From Candidatus Poseidoniales archaeon (GTDB taxonomy: Archaea > Thermoplasmatota > Poseidoniia > Poseidoniales > Thalassarchaeaceae), in assembly GCA_012960975.1 (NCBI GenBank), contig DUAE01000055.1, forward strand, positions 1 through 41,142: 41,142 nucleotides of DNA. Direction: 5' to 3'. Under the pieces are notes generated by a model. That model did no database searches. It saw nothing but the letters and a program-made list of their open reading frames with translations, and was not told the origin of the DNA. Shown here one piece after another: positions 16,278 through 26,626 of this stretch. Position numbers and translations under genes: made by a program. Numbering within the stretch: position 1 is the stretch's first letter; every line of letters starts with the position of its first letter.

Positions 16278-17849
16278 ATGCGTTGGGACGCAATAGGCCT
16301 AGTTTTGGGTTGGACAATTCGATTAGTAGCGATTCCACTAGCTATTGTCGGCTTATTTAGTGCATATACAGAAGGTGTTGATTATGCTGGTAAAACTTAC
16401 TTGATTCCATTATTAATTGCCGGATTGGTCAGCCAGTGGTTTATTTCCAAAGCAGCCGAAGCCCCCTCCAAAAAACGGGTTCGTGACAGAGAGGCATTTG
16501 TTGCCGTCGCACTCGGTTGGATTCCTGTAATCGCACTGGGCGCACTGCCATACTGGCTTGGAGGGACATTTTTCGGACCTTTTGAATTCTATGCTGGTGA
16601 TGCTACTTTCGTTGAATTACTTCGTGGAATATTACACTCTTGGTTCGAATCGATGTCGGGTTTTACTACGACAGGTGCTACGGTTATCGATCCAGCGACA
16701 AGCCCTATTTGCGATGGATATAACGACTGTATTGGATCACAAGCGAAGAGCATTATTCTCTGGAGATCACTCACACAGTGGCTTGGAGGAATGGGAGTCA
16801 TAATGCTCGGATTACTGATTTTCTCGACCGTATTAGGTGGTGGGATGAACCTCGCTCGGGCGGAATTGACTGGTCCCTCAGTATCCCGTTTGGGCACGAA
16901 CCTACAGTCAACAGTACGCAGGCTTTGGTTGATTTACAGCGTACTAACATTCTTCCAAATGGGATTACTATATTTTGGTAGTGAAATGGGCTTGTTCGAC
17001 TCAATAAATTATTCTTTAACTACTCTTTCATCAGGAGGTTTTGGTACATCAGATGGCGGAATAAGGGCATTAGACTCTGCATTAATTGAATCAATAATAA
17101 TGGTATTCATGCTTCTGACTTGTATTAATTACAGCCTCTACCATTTGGTCATTGCTGGTCGTTCTAAAGAGGCATTCAAAGATGAAGAACTGAGAGGTTA
17201 TCTATTAATTATATTAGTTGCATGGTTAGCAATGGGGTTCAATCTTTCACGTTCAGGAACCGGTGATGAAGGTTTCTTAGAAATTATGAGGCATGCGGCT
17301 TTCCAAGCAATTTCAATTTCTAGTACAGGATACTCTTCTACAGATTTCTCTAAATGGCCAGTTTTTAGTCAGTTTGTTCTTCTATTATTAATGATAGTTG
17401 GCGCATCTGCAGGTTCTACCGGAGGTGGATTAAAAATACTTAGGATACGCATCGCTTTCGAATTAGCCAAGAGAGAAGTCCTCCGTATAATTCAACCGAA
17501 AAAAGTCATAGCGATGAGAGTTAATAAGGAACCTATAGATGAAAATCAAGTCTTCATTGTATTAGGAATGATTAGTTCTTGGCTAGTTCTTGCTATGATT
17601 TCAATGTTGGCAATTTCTCTATTAGAGCCTGGGTGGGATATGGAATCGGTATTGTCTGTTGTAATGTCGTCATTGGGAAATACTGGACCTGCTTTGGGTA
17701 ATTACGGACCGACTGCTACATGGGCGAGCATGGGGGATTTAACCCTCTTCTGGACATCTTTGTTGATGTGGCTCGGCCGTCTTGAATTGTTGACAGTGTT
17801 GGTTTTATTACACCCTAGAACCTGGGCTGGTTCTGGTCGTTCCGACTAA
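16278..17849 (+). CDS. trkH: Potassium uptake pore subunit TrkH
   Basis: All four pore loops of the TrkH/KtrB family can be seen, each with the filter glycine: SGFTTTGATV, SSGGFGTSDGG, SSTGYSSTDF and GNTGPALGNYGP. About ten helices surround them, as expected for a protein of 523 residues. It forms the K+ channel-like pore energised and gated with TrkA. I choose the ATG at 16278 because GGGAG (16267-16271) is correctly spaced for it. A TTG at 16272 overlapping the trkA stop would have no spacing. A marine cell needs such a system to hold high K+. Confidence 0.95.
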   Translation: MRWDAIGLVLGWTIRLVAIPLAIVGLFSAYTEGVDYAGKTYLIPLLIAGLVSQWFISKAAEAPSKKRVRDREAFVAVALGWIPVIALGALPYWLGGTFFGPFEFYAGDATFVELLRGILHSWFESMSGFTTTGATVIDPATSPICDGYNDCIGSQAKSIILWRSLTQWLGGMGVIMLGLLIFSTVLGGGMNLARAELTGPSVSRLGTNLQSTVRRLWLIYSVLTFFQMGLLYFGSEMGLFDSINYSLTTLSSGGFGTSDGGIRALDSALIESIIMVFMLLTCINYSLYHLVIAGRSKEAFKDEELRGYLLIILVAWLAMGFNLSRSGTGDEGFLEIMRHAAFQAISISSTGYSSTDFSKWPVFSQFVLLLLMIVGASAGSTGGGLKILRIRIAFELAKREVLRIIQPKKVIAMRVNKEPIDENQVFIVLGMISSWLVLAMISMLAISLLEPGWDMESVLSVVMSSLGNTGPALGNYGPTATWASMGDLTLFWTSLLMWLGRLELLTVLVLLHPRTWAGSGRSD

Positions 17850-17864
17850 TTTTAAAAGTTATTT

Positions 17865-19400
17865 TCAAAACGAATCGAGTTTGAATTGTTTACCTGCTAA
17901 ATCTTCAGGTTCATTAGTTCTAGGCACTATTTCAGGACTAGATTCCTCAGATGCCTGAATAGAATCATAATCCAAATCATCTTCGATTTGCTCATCAAAC
18001 TCCTCTAGAATCTTCTTACCTTTAGCACTTGATTTAGTAATTCCATGTAATGCAAGATGGTCTTCACCTCGTAATCCTAACTTTTGCGAAATCGAAAAAT
18101 CATTCGAATCACCTCCTAAATTTTCATCATGAACAGCTAACAAATGTGGCCATAATTCTTCCCTAACAGACGCTTTGCTTGTCCCGAGTTGTTCTGCTAG
18201 CGTTTCGATAACTGAAGTGGTCCGCCATGTTTCTTTTCCTCTTCGAAGGAAATTTGGGAAGGAGATGTAGTGATCTCGACCGATATCTATCGGGCGTTTT
18301 GCAGATGCTGCTTGAGCCGAAAGAGTTGAACCCCAATACCAAGAACGGTATGCTCGATTATGGTATTTCATGCCCAATGCCCTGCTGGCACTAACCATTG
18401 CAGGGCTAATTTCCGCTAATGATTTTGAATCGAATACAGTCTGATTATTCCAAGCAAACCAAGCCAACATTTGATCTGGATCTTTATCAGAACTCATTAA
18501 AATTTGGCTGGCTTTTTTGCCGGAACCGCTTTTGTAAATTTCTTGTAATGCCTTAAAAACATCAATTTGAGAGTCACGAATAGATACCGAAGCTAGGTCT
18601 TCGACGGCAGCGATATTGATATGTTGACCAGAAATCACTGAAACTACTTGTAGATCACGAATAAGTGCGCGTAGATCGCCAGGATTACCTTCGATTAGTG
18701 TTTCAAGAGCCCCAGGGTCAATCGAAAAGCCCTCGGCATCAAGAATTCTATGCGCTATTCGACGCATGTGCAATTTCCCGACTCTCTTGAACATCACTTG
18801 TTCGGAGAGTCGAAGTAACCGATCGCGATTTGTTTTCCAACCCCTGCCACTACCCCACAATCGCATTGGGTCATTGCATGTCATGAGGATTGGTTGCTTT
18901 GTGACTTTGAGTAGGTGGAGTAATTCGGCTTTTCCTCCCGAATCACCTTTCAGATATGTTTCTTCATCTTCTGATGAGATTGATTTTTCGATGGTCGACT
19001 CATTTATTTTTGCAAAACTACCACCTATATGGTCGACTTCGTCTAACAAAATCAAAGTCTTTCCGCCTGCATTATAACCGCTTGTGAATTGGTCGAGAGA
19101 GATGTGTTGTGAACCTCTTGTTGCCGCTTTTCTTATTGCTGCTGCGTTTCGTTGCTCGGATGCATTGAGTTCGATAACGGTCCAACCTTTTTCGATTCCT
19201 ATCGCATTGGCGAGAGTTGTTTTACCAACCCCTGGTGGTCCTGAGATAAGCATTCCTCGTCTATTTGGTGGATAAGGAGCATCCCATTGTTTGAGCCATT
19301 GTCGAATTTTTCGAAATTGTGTTTCGTTACCTTCCATGGACTGTATCGACTCAGGACGATGACGTTCCGTCCAATCTTCAACAATCGCCGGCTCGGACAC
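17865..19400 (-). CDS. rfcL: Replication factor C large subunit
   Basis: This AAA+ clamp loader subunit has 511 residues. Walker A GPPGVGKTT is at 54-62, Walker B LILLDEVDH at 116-124, the sensor-1 strand ILMTCNDP near 176, and the collar domain follows. A low-complexity acidic linker (EEFDEQIEDDLDYD) leads to the terminal residues QFKLDSF, a PIP box at 505-511 that would bind PCNA. Together with RfcS it opens the PCNA ring at primer ends. RfcS is not in the window. The gene lies 36 bp after glyS on the same strand and may be co-transcribed. The order of domains and the length match archaeal RfcL. Confidence 0.95.
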   Translation of the reverse strand: MSEPAIVEDWTERHRPESIQSMEGNETQFRKIRQWLKQWDAPYPPNRRGMLISGPPGVGKTTLANAIGIEKGWTVIELNASEQRNAAAIRKAATRGSQHISLDQFTSGYNAGGKTLILLDEVDHIGGSFAKINESTIEKSISSEDEETYLKGDSGGKAELLHLLKVTKQPILMTCNDPMRLWGSGRGWKTNRDRLLRLSEQVMFKRVGKLHMRRIAHRILDAEGFSIDPGALETLIEGNPGDLRALIRDLQVVSVISGQHINIAAVEDLASVSIRDSQIDVFKALQEIYKSGSGKKASQILMSSDKDPDQMLAWFAWNNQTVFDSKSLAEISPAMVSASRALGMKYHNRAYRSWYWGSTLSAQAASAKRPIDIGRDHYISFPNFLRRGKETWRTTSVIETLAEQLGTSKASVREELWPHLLAVHDENLGGDSNDFSISQKLGLRGEDHLALHGITKSSAKGKKILEEFDEQIEDDLDYDSIQASEESSPEIVPRTNEPEDLAGKQFKLDSF

Positions 19401-19436
19401 GATTGTTGCCTATCGTGGCGCTTCTTGAAGATTCGT

Positions 19437-21200
19437 TTAGAACATCGAGCCTAAGTTGCCTTTAGTCAGTGAGTCGATCACATCATCAATAGTGGATCGT
19501 ATCTGTTTTTGATCATCTCTTCTGCGAATTGTTACAGACAAATCTTCAGTGGTCGTATGGTCTACAGTAATTGCCCAGGGTATTCCGATTTCATCAGCGC
19601 GCGCATAACGCCGACCAATCGATCTAGAATTATCAAATTCGGCTTTAATCATTCGTATACTATTGATTTGGTTAGTAAGTTTGCGAGCAATTTCTCCCAT
19701 CCCATCCTTATCGAAGAGTGGAAGTATAATTATGTCGGAGGGAGCAACTGATTCGGCTAAACGAAGTACAGTATACTCTTCACCAGATTTTTCAGTTTCA
19801 GAATATGAATGGTCGAGAATGTGCCAAATAATCCTATCAATTCCAAATGCTGGTTCGATTACATGAGGTGTAAACCATTCTCCAGCAACAGAGGTTTCAA
19901 TTGTCTTTGGAGTGACCATTTCCGCAGTAATCTCGACAGTTGAACCATCTGCAAGTTTCAGATCAAATGGGGGTTCAAGCAATTCAGTAAGTTCCCCAAG
20001 AGCAATTACTATGGCTCCTGCCTGACCTTTGAAAACCGGACCGATGACTGCAGTATTCGGTGCTAATACTTCTCGAACTTCCTTGCGTGGAGATTCGAAA
20101 TCTCGCCAAGCTCTGAGGGATTTCGAAGTCGAGTGGGCTTCGTGTTGTTGCAGATCATGGCAGGTACGATTTGCGATTCCTACACACTCGATCCATCCAT
20201 GTTCACCGTGAATTTCACAATCCCAACAATCGGAGGCATAATGTGCCATTTCAGTGCTTTCATGTTGACGGAATCTTATACGAGCGGAATCGATTCCGAG
20301 GCCGACAAGGAAGTCCCAGGTTCGTGCGAGGAACCATGCGACTGTTGGGTGTTTGATGATGCCCTCATTGAGTGCATTAGCAAAATTGAGATGACAAGGA
20401 TCTGAATTGGAACCTAATGGGTCGGGAATAAAAGAAATCAACTCTTTTCTATCAGTGAGGTCAACAGTAGGGGGGTTCTCAGGGTCAATGAAATATTCAA
20501 GTTCGGCCATATTGAATTCACGCAGACGAATCATGCCTTGGCGAGGGCTAATCTCATTTCGGTATCCTTTACCTGTTTGAATAGCGCCAAATGGTAATTT
20601 TTGGCGAAAATGTCGGTAAAGTGAGGGGTACAACATGAACATTCCCTGGGCGGTTTCTGGGCGCATGTAGGCTTGGCGTGTTGATTTCATAGCTCCTATT
20701 GTAGTAGAAAACATCAGATTCATCGGGCGTGCGGGGGTCCATGCTTGCTCAGCGCAATTTGGACAAGAAATATTTTCATTCAACAATACTGCATCGATTT
20801 CATCAGAGTTAAGCGAATCTGGATTCGGATGTACATTTTCTGCTAATTGATCAGCGCGAAAAGCTCCAGTACATTTTCCACATTCGGTCATCAGGTCATT
20901 AAATTCACCTACATGCCCACTCGCAACCAAAACCGGGTGTGGTGTGATAGTGGGTGAATTAATTTCGACAATATCACCATGGCTAGTCCAATGATTAATC
21001 CAATTTTCGATAACACGACGGCGAATTCTAGCTCCGACCGGACCATAATCGATAAATCCAGAGAGGCCACCGTAAATTTCGAAAGCAGGAAGTATGATGC
21101 CACGGCGTTTCAGCATCGCTGAGAGCCTCTCCATACGTTGAGCATCACTCATGGTAACAGACCAGCGACCTTGCGTTTCACCTTTCAAGCCATCCGCCAA
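19437..21200 (-). CDS. glyS: Glycyl-tRNA synthetase (dimeric class II)
   Basis: The N-terminal catalytic segment GGLSGFIDYGPVGARIRR (44-61), RPETAQGMF (180-188), motif 2 RNEISPRQGMIRLREF (214-229) and motif 3 EPAFGIDRIIW are clear, and the HGTP anticodon domain is at the C-terminus. Two CxxC pairs (CGKC 107-110, CPNC 146-149) suggest a zinc knuckle in the insertion, as in archaeal enzymes. The enzyme charges tRNA-Gly. At 587 residues it has the usual length. The first 16 residues (before MSDAQRMERL) are atypical, and a start at 21152 is quite possible. It is upstream of rfcL in the same direction. Confidence 0.96.
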   Translation of the reverse strand: MADGLKGETQGRWSVTMSDAQRMERLSAMLKRRGIILPAFEIYGGLSGFIDYGPVGARIRRRVIENWINHWTSHGDIVEINSPTITPHPVLVASGHVGEFNDLMTECGKCTGAFRADQLAENVHPNPDSLNSDEIDAVLLNENISCPNCAEQAWTPARPMNLMFSTTIGAMKSTRQAYMRPETAQGMFMLYPSLYRHFRQKLPFGAIQTGKGYRNEISPRQGMIRLREFNMAELEYFIDPENPPTVDLTDRKELISFIPDPLGSNSDPCHLNFANALNEGIIKHPTVAWFLARTWDFLVGLGIDSARIRFRQHESTEMAHYASDCWDCEIHGEHGWIECVGIANRTCHDLQQHEAHSTSKSLRAWRDFESPRKEVREVLAPNTAVIGPVFKGQAGAIVIALGELTELLEPPFDLKLADGSTVEITAEMVTPKTIETSVAGEWFTPHVIEPAFGIDRIIWHILDHSYSETEKSGEEYTVLRLAESVAPSDIIILPLFDKDGMGEIARKLTNQINSIRMIKAEFDNSRSIGRRYARADEIGIPWAITVDHTTTEDLSVTIRRRDDQKQIRSTIDDVIDSLTKGNLGSMF

Positions 21201-21254
21201 GATAGGTGTGTTGAGGGGATTTTTTTTGCTTTAGAAAAATTACGGTAATCTTTG

Positions 21255-21271
21255 CAGTCCCTTAAGGACTG
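21255..21271. promoter_or_regulatory. Inverted repeat in the glyS/lhr divergent region
   Basis: CAGTCC, a 5-nt CTTAA spacer and GGACTG form a perfect 6-bp inverted repeat. It is centred in the 134-bp gap between the two divergent starts. It could be an operator or a small hairpin. Nothing links it to a known regulator. Confidence 0.3.
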
Positions 21272-21334
21272 TATGCTAGCAATAGAAGTATTCAAGTAGC
21301 CAATCGCTACGCTTCGGTTCATAGTGTTAGAAAA

Positions 21335-24300
21335 ATGCCAGTAATAGAATATATAGATGAAAAGATGGAGACTGAGGAACTCCTCGAATTTCTTTGTCCT
21401 CCTGTTAGGAATTGGTTCAAAGATAAGTTTCCTGATTTCACTGAACCACAAAAGGTAGCAATACCACGAATTATCAAAGGTGAACACCTACTTCTTTGCT
21501 CTCCAACCGGTTCTGGAAAGACATTGACAGCTTTCTTGACAATTATTGATGATTTAGTACGCCGTTCTTTAGATGGTACATTAGATAATACCATTCAGTG
21601 TGTGTATATTTCACCGATTAAGGCTCTAGCCAACGACATCCAGAAAAACTTAATCGGGCCATTAACAGAAATAAAAGAGACCTATTTACCGAGTCGCGCC
21701 AAAGATATTACCGTTGCATTACGGACCGGCGATACTCCACAGAATGAGCGCCAGAAAATGTTGCGAAAACCTCCTCACATTTTGATTACAACACCCGAAT
21801 CTCTTGGATTATTATTAGCTAGTAAGAGATTTAGACCAATTTTGAATAATATGAAGTGGATGATCATCGATGAGATGCATTCACTTGTTCCCTCGAAACG
21901 GGGAACGCTTCTTTCTCTGAGTTTAGCGCTGATGGATTCAGTTGTTGATTCCGATGTTCAACGAATTGGGATTTCGGCGACGATGGAGCCTCTTGAAGCC
22001 GTCGCCGAATACCTTGTCGCTTCGGATAGTAGAGAAAGTGATGTAGATCCACAACGAGTATCAATTGTGAACATTTCCGGGCAAAGAGAATTAGATTTGG
22101 ACATTATTTTACCGACAGCCAGATTTGCTACTACGCCTGTGAAGGAAATTTTAGAATATAATGTGTCACGAATTAAAGAATTAGTTGAAGCCCATACAAC
22201 GACACTAGTTTTTGTGAATACTCGGAATATGACCGAAACGGTGGTTCAAAAATTAAAGGTTGCAGGTTGTCTAGGTGTTGAAGGTCATCATGGTTCAATG
22301 GACAAAACGATTCGTCATGATGTTGAACAGCGTTTGAAAAACGGCTATCTTCGCTGTGTTGTTTCCTCCACTAGTTTGGAGCTGGGTATAGATATCGGTT
22401 CGGTTGATTGTGTAGTTCAAGTTGGCTCCCCTGGTAGCATAGCGACGGCTTTGCAAAGAATCGGACGAGCGGGTCACCAAGTTGATGGTCTGCCACGAGC
22501 AAGATTTTTGCCGACTTCTCCACATGATTTGTTAGAATTAGTCGCACTACAAACAGGAATTTTACAGGGGTCTATGGATTTATTAAAATTCCCTGAGAAT
22601 TGTTTAGATGTATTAGCACAATTTTTGATTGGTTTATCGATTATTCGAGAATGGGATATCGACGAAGCATATGAGTTAGTCACAGCATCTTGGCCTTATC
22701 GCAGCCTTCCTTATGATGATTATATCGAAGTTCTTGATTTGCTCGATGATGAACGTAGAGTTTGGATCGAGTGGGAAGATAATAAATTTGGCAAACGTGG
22801 TTTTGCTCAGATGATTTACTACACAAATATTGGTACAATTGCACCTGATAATAACTTCCTAGTTTTCACTTCTGATGGTACAATGGTTGGTCAGTTATCG
22901 TCTAGTTTCGTTTCGGGCATGAGGAATGGTGATGTTTTCTTACTCGGCGGCTCAACCTATCGAGTCGGTAATGTCCGCGGTACTAGAGTAAATGTCACCC
23001 CGGCTACAGGATACCGGCCAACGATTCCGAGTTGGACTGGTGAAGCGAATAGTCGAACAGATGAATTGAGCGATGAAGTTCTAGAATTATTACGCCATCT
23101 CTCTACATATGCTAGAGTTGAGCGAGATCCGATGAAGATATACACCAATGTTTTGGGACTTAATCGACCCGTTGCTCATGCTCTTGCTGGATTCATTGAA
23201 GAGCATGTTGCTTCAACTTTCCAGATGCCAAGTAGGGACCGAATAATGGTTGAACAGGTCGAGGCGCCATTGCCGACTTACATTGTTACCACTTGTCGTG
23301 GTAGAGCGTTCAACCTCGCTCTTGGTCACCTTTTTGCAGCGATTGCCGAGAATGATGATGTCATCGTTCACGAAGTATCTTTTGATGAAAATGGATTCAT
23401 GATTAAACTTAGTCATGAAGTTGAAATTGCAAAAATCCCTGAAATATTCAGGGATGGAAGCAGTGGTGAAATTCTACAAAAACATATGATGGATTCACAA
23501 TTATTTGCAAAGCGCTTTCGTGAAATATCAAGCCGAAGCATGTTGAATCCCCGTCGAATCGGTGGTGATGAAGTTAGTCCGAAACAATTCCAAACTCGTG
23601 CCGAACAAATTATGCACAAACATCGACAAAGTGAAGATTCTGTTTTGATTAGAGAAACGATGAATGAAATATTCCATCATGATTTAGACATTAAACAGTT
23701 AGAGAAATTCATTGCCCGTATGGATAGTGAAGATGTCAGAATAGTTCATCGTCGAGTAAAGATTCCTTCGCCACTAGGAATGACATTATTCATGTCCGCA
23801 TTCGAAGATTTACTCTCTTTACGAACACGAGCTTATTTGATTAAGGATGTAGATCCAGAAATTTTACGTCGACTTCTTGGTGCTCGTTCATTAGCAACGG
23901 ACCTAGATCGCCAGCGCCTTACTGAATATTATCAATCGAAGATAGCCGTTCCAACAAATGCCAACGGCCTACTTCGATTGATGGATATGGGCGGCGGACT
24001 AAATTCTGAATTGAGCAATCCTCTGTATGAATCTAAGTTGAAAGATATCGAAATGAGTACATTAGAGAATTGGGTGCAAGAATTAGCCGAAAGAGAATTA
24101 ATCGGTAGAGTCCGTGGTACCGGCCACGAATTAATCGATGGAAAATGGTTCTCAATGAGGATGGCCGATGTTCATGGAACCCTAGGCTGTTTGGCAGTCG
24201 CTGGGGCATCGGATATGGAAGATATTCGAGGTTTATACACCGGTGGTTTGACATTTGAAATCGGTAGAGATTATGATGGTTTTGAACCCAAAATATGGAA

Positions 24301-26626
24301 AAAATCACAACTTTCTGATCCGCATGATTGTCTCCGCCTCAAATTACTCGATATGCTCGGCTCTGAAGGACCCCTGACTGGTGATATATTGAGTGAGAGA
24401 TTGCCATTCCCGAAAGGTCAAGTTGAAGCGGTTCTACAGGAATTAGAAATGAAAAATTTAGTTTCAATCGGATTCTTTACTCAGACTGATGAGGGTGAAT
24501 ACATTCTGCGTATCGATGAATATAGAGTTACAGGAGGTGATGTAGAAGTTGTTGATTATCGTACTTTACAGACTCATCTTCTCAATAAATCATTCGAAGT
24601 TCACGATGAACCAGCAGATGCGATTCGTTCACTGACCATGACTCAGAGACGAGATGAATTATTACATCGTGTCAAAAACTATCGATTCCGTGATTGGAAA
24701 GATATCAAACACGACCCTGATATTTACAATGGAAGATTGCTTCACAATCGCGTTGGATATACATTGAAGGATCAAATCCCAATCTTCCTTGGTTTACGCA
24801 GTGAGCCATGGATTGGTTCTCTTGAACAAGAATTAATCGATAAAATTCCACCCGAAGGTTTGTCGAGAACTGAACTTTTTGAAGGCTACCCCAAGGGTAA
24901 GGAAAATGCACATATTCAGAGGAGTCTGAAAAGCGCCTTGAATAATTTGGAACGGCAACTCATTGTTGCTAAACAATATGTTGAGTTGCCAAATCGAAAG
25001 AGATCTTTAGCGATATTCCGAAAAATATACGGTGTAATTGAGCCATTATCATTCCCAGATGCCGTGAAGGCATTGATTGAGAGTATTGGGCCAGTCAGAA
25101 TTCACACTTTGAGATTCTTTGTTAGTCGACCGGTAGAAGAATTGGCAGAGGTTTTACGCGAATTAGAAAATAATAATGAAATTAAACGAGTTGTAACATT
25201 ACAACCCGATCCTACTGATTATTATGCATCTGAAAAAGATACAGAATTATTACTCCAACCAATGCCTGAAGATCGAAACATGCGTATTTTGAGTCAATCT
25301 GACCCATTCTGTAGCCGTTTTATCCAAGAAGTTCGATTAATTTTGAAACAAGGATGGTATCATCCTGTTTTCAAAGGAGTTGACCCAATCGGTAGAATAT
25401 TGATGTTTGTTGTTAATGATTACCTTGAGATTAAAGATATTAATATCCCGCATTCTTATCTTGATGAATTCAAGGAAACTTTCGACGAGCTATTGACTAA
25501 TTATCGCGACCGGCTCGTCGATGTATCGGTTATACACGCATTCAATTCAATCCCTGTACACGATTGTGATGAAAACATCCAGGCAATTCTTGCAGAACTT
25601 GGATTCACTTCTATGGGTGACGGAGAGAGGTATATTCGCGGGGGTGTTGTTGAACCTCGTTCGAGGAAAGAAGTCAATCGTATGCTTTTCCATCATCATC
25701 ATTTGCATCAAAACACTCGTTATGAAAACGAAACCATTGCACTCGAACACGTTAACGAATTACGTGATGACTTTGCATTGCGCGGACGCTGTGAAATGTT
25801 CAGAGTAAATCTCAAATCTATGGCAGCGGCACATCAATTAGCCCAAGGAACAAACCTCCGAGGTCATTTGGTCTGGGCTAAACAACCACATTTCAAACGT
25901 CTATTGACAATCAGGAATTTCCCAGCAAGTGATGAAGATCAAGATGTATTGCAATTTTTTAGGGAGCACCATGATCCGGCTATATTCATGGATAGACATG
26001 CTATGAAGCGCGCAGAGTTTAGAAAAATTATCTCCCCTCTAGTTCGTAGTGGTCACTTGATACAGGATTATCGTGGTGATTTTAGAACAGTGGCCCCAAT
26101 CTCCAACACAGACCTTTGGGAAGTGAAATCGAAATATTTACGAGAATTGGTTGAACAATACCCTGTAATCACTCTTAAACAGGTTGAACGGCTTGCCGGG
26201 TCTGCATTCTCTGCTGAAGAAATTAGTGATGTAATGCACCAATTTGAAGAAGATGGAACTCTGATTAAGGGATTCCTTGTCGATGATTTACAAGATATCT
26301 GTTGGGGTCGCCAAGAAATTTTAGAGAACTTGGATGGTATAAGAAAAACTCGTGATTTAGTCGTCCCTCCTTCCGATGAACTAATCCATTATTTCGGCAG
26401 TATGCTACGGGAAAGATTTGGTTACGGTTCCGCATACATGGTGTTCCATAAGGAAGAGCCAATAGCGGCCTTCAAGGCGAATACTCGTGATGGTGTAATC
26501 GAAGTCACCGACTTCGTTGGAGATTCTAAATTAGAAAAAGAAGCGTTGCGTGTTATGAAAGAATTTGCCTGGGAACATGACATGCCTTTGACTGGGAAAC
26601 TGTACGAACAATTACGGTCAAGATAA
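21335..26626 (+). CDS. lhr: Lhr-type superfamily 2 helicase with long AlkZ-like C-terminal region
   Basis: Residues 1 to about 850 form an Lhr core: Walker A SPTGSGKT at 56-63, motif II DEMH at 179-182, motif III SAT, HHGSMDK, and the motif V-VI block TSLELGIDIG to ALQRIGRAGHQ, followed by the winged helix and Lhr barrel. Archaeal Lhr proteins are mostly about 850-950 residues, while this one has 1763. The extra part holds two related units (about 1239-1375 and 1594-1763). Each has a winged helix of the type seen in AlkZ/HTH_42 DNA glycosylases (IGPVRIHTLRFFV and YPVITLKQVERLA) followed by a beta element ending in LEIKDI or IEVTDF. E. coli Lhr has a comparable glycosylase C-terminal domain. 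A DNA repair role is therefore inferred. The 3' end overlaps the convergent archaeosortase gene by 9 bp. Confidence 0.9.
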   Translation: MPVIEYIDEKMETEELLEFLCPPVRNWFKDKFPDFTEPQKVAIPRIIKGEHLLLCSPTGSGKTLTAFLTIIDDLVRRSLDGTLDNTIQCVYISPIKALANDIQKNLIGPLTEIKETYLPSRAKDITVALRTGDTPQNERQKMLRKPPHILITTPESLGLLLASKRFRPILNNMKWMIIDEMHSLVPSKRGTLLSLSLALMDSVVDSDVQRIGISATMEPLEAVAEYLVASDSRESDVDPQRVSIVNISGQRELDLDIILPTARFATTPVKEILEYNVSRIKELVEAHTTTLVFVNTRNMTETVVQKLKVAGCLGVEGHHGSMDKTIRHDVEQRLKNGYLRCVVSSTSLELGIDIGSVDCVVQVGSPGSIATALQRIGRAGHQVDGLPRARFLPTSPHDLLELVALQTGILQGSMDLLKFPENCLDVLAQFLIGLSIIREWDIDEAYELVTASWPYRSLPYDDYIEVLDLLDDERRVWIEWEDNKFGKRGFAQMIYYTNIGTIAPDNNFLVFTSDGTMVGQLSSSFVSGMRNGDVFLLGGSTYRVGNVRGTRVNVTPATGYRPTIPSWTGEANSRTDELSDEVLELLRHLSTYARVERDPMKIYTNVLGLNRPVAHALAGFIEEHVASTFQMPSRDRIMVEQVEAPLPTYIVTTCRGRAFNLALGHLFAAIAENDDVIVHEVSFDENGFMIKLSHEVEIAKIPEIFRDGSSGEILQKHMMDSQLFAKRFREISSRSMLNPRRIGGDEVSPKQFQTRAEQIMHKHRQSEDSVLIRETMNEIFHHDLDIKQLEKFIARMDSEDVRIVHRRVKIPSPLGMTLFMSAFEDLLSLRTRAYLIKDVDPEILRRLLGARSLATDLDRQRLTEYYQSKIAVPTNANGLLRLMDMGGGLNSELSNPLYESKLKDIEMSTLENWVQELAERELIGRVRGTGHELIDGKWFSMRMADVHGTLGCLAVAGASDMEDIRGLYTGGLTFEIGRDYDGFEPKIWKKSQLSDPHDCLRLKLLDMLGSEGPLTGDILSERLPFPKGQVEAVLQELEMKNLVSIGFFTQTDEGEYILRIDEYRVTGGDVEVVDYRTLQTHLLNKSFEVHDEPADAIRSLTMTQRRDELLHRVKNYRFRDWKDIKHDPDIYNGRLLHNRVGYTLKDQIPIFLGLRSEPWIGSLEQELIDKIPPEGLSRTELFEGYPKGKENAHIQRSLKSALNNLERQLIVAKQYVELPNRKRSLAIFRKIYGVIEPLSFPDAVKALIESIGPVRIHTLRFFVSRPVEELAEVLRELENNNEIKRVVTLQPDPTDYYASEKDTELLLQPMPEDRNMRILSQSDPFCSRFIQEVRLILKQGWYHPVFKGVDPIGRILMFVVNDYLEIKDINIPHSYLDEFKETFDELLTNYRDRLVDVSVIHAFNSIPVHDCDENIQAILAELGFTSMGDGERYIRGGVVEPRSRKEVNRMLFHHHHLHQNTRYENETIALEHVNELRDDFALRGRCEMFRVNLKSMAAAHQLAQGTNLRGHLVWAKQPHFKRLLTIRNFPASDEDQDVLQFFREHHDPAIFMDRHAMKRAEFRKIISPLVRSGHLIQDYRGDFRTVAPISNTDLWEVKSKYLRELVEQYPVITLKQVERLAGSAFSAEEISDVMHQFEEDGTLIKGFLVDDLQDICWGRQEILENLDGIRKTRDLVVPPSDELIHYFGSMLRERFGYGSAYMVFHKEEPIAAFKANTRDGVIEVTDFVGDSKLEKEALRVMKEFAWEHDMPLTGKLYEQLRSR

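Noticed and set aside
21221-21229. T8 run as a terminator
   Set aside because: It is upstream of both divergent genes (glyS and lhr), so no transcript would end there. A promoter role is more likely.
21272-21334. tRNA-like hairpins in the glyS-lhr gap
   Set aside because: There is no T-loop GTTCRA with matching acceptor stem, and the arms do not form a cloverleaf.
25547-25808. Frames on both strands within the Lhr gene (for example 25521-25808 plus)
   Set aside because: They are short, lack starts with ribosome sites and show no protein-like composition.
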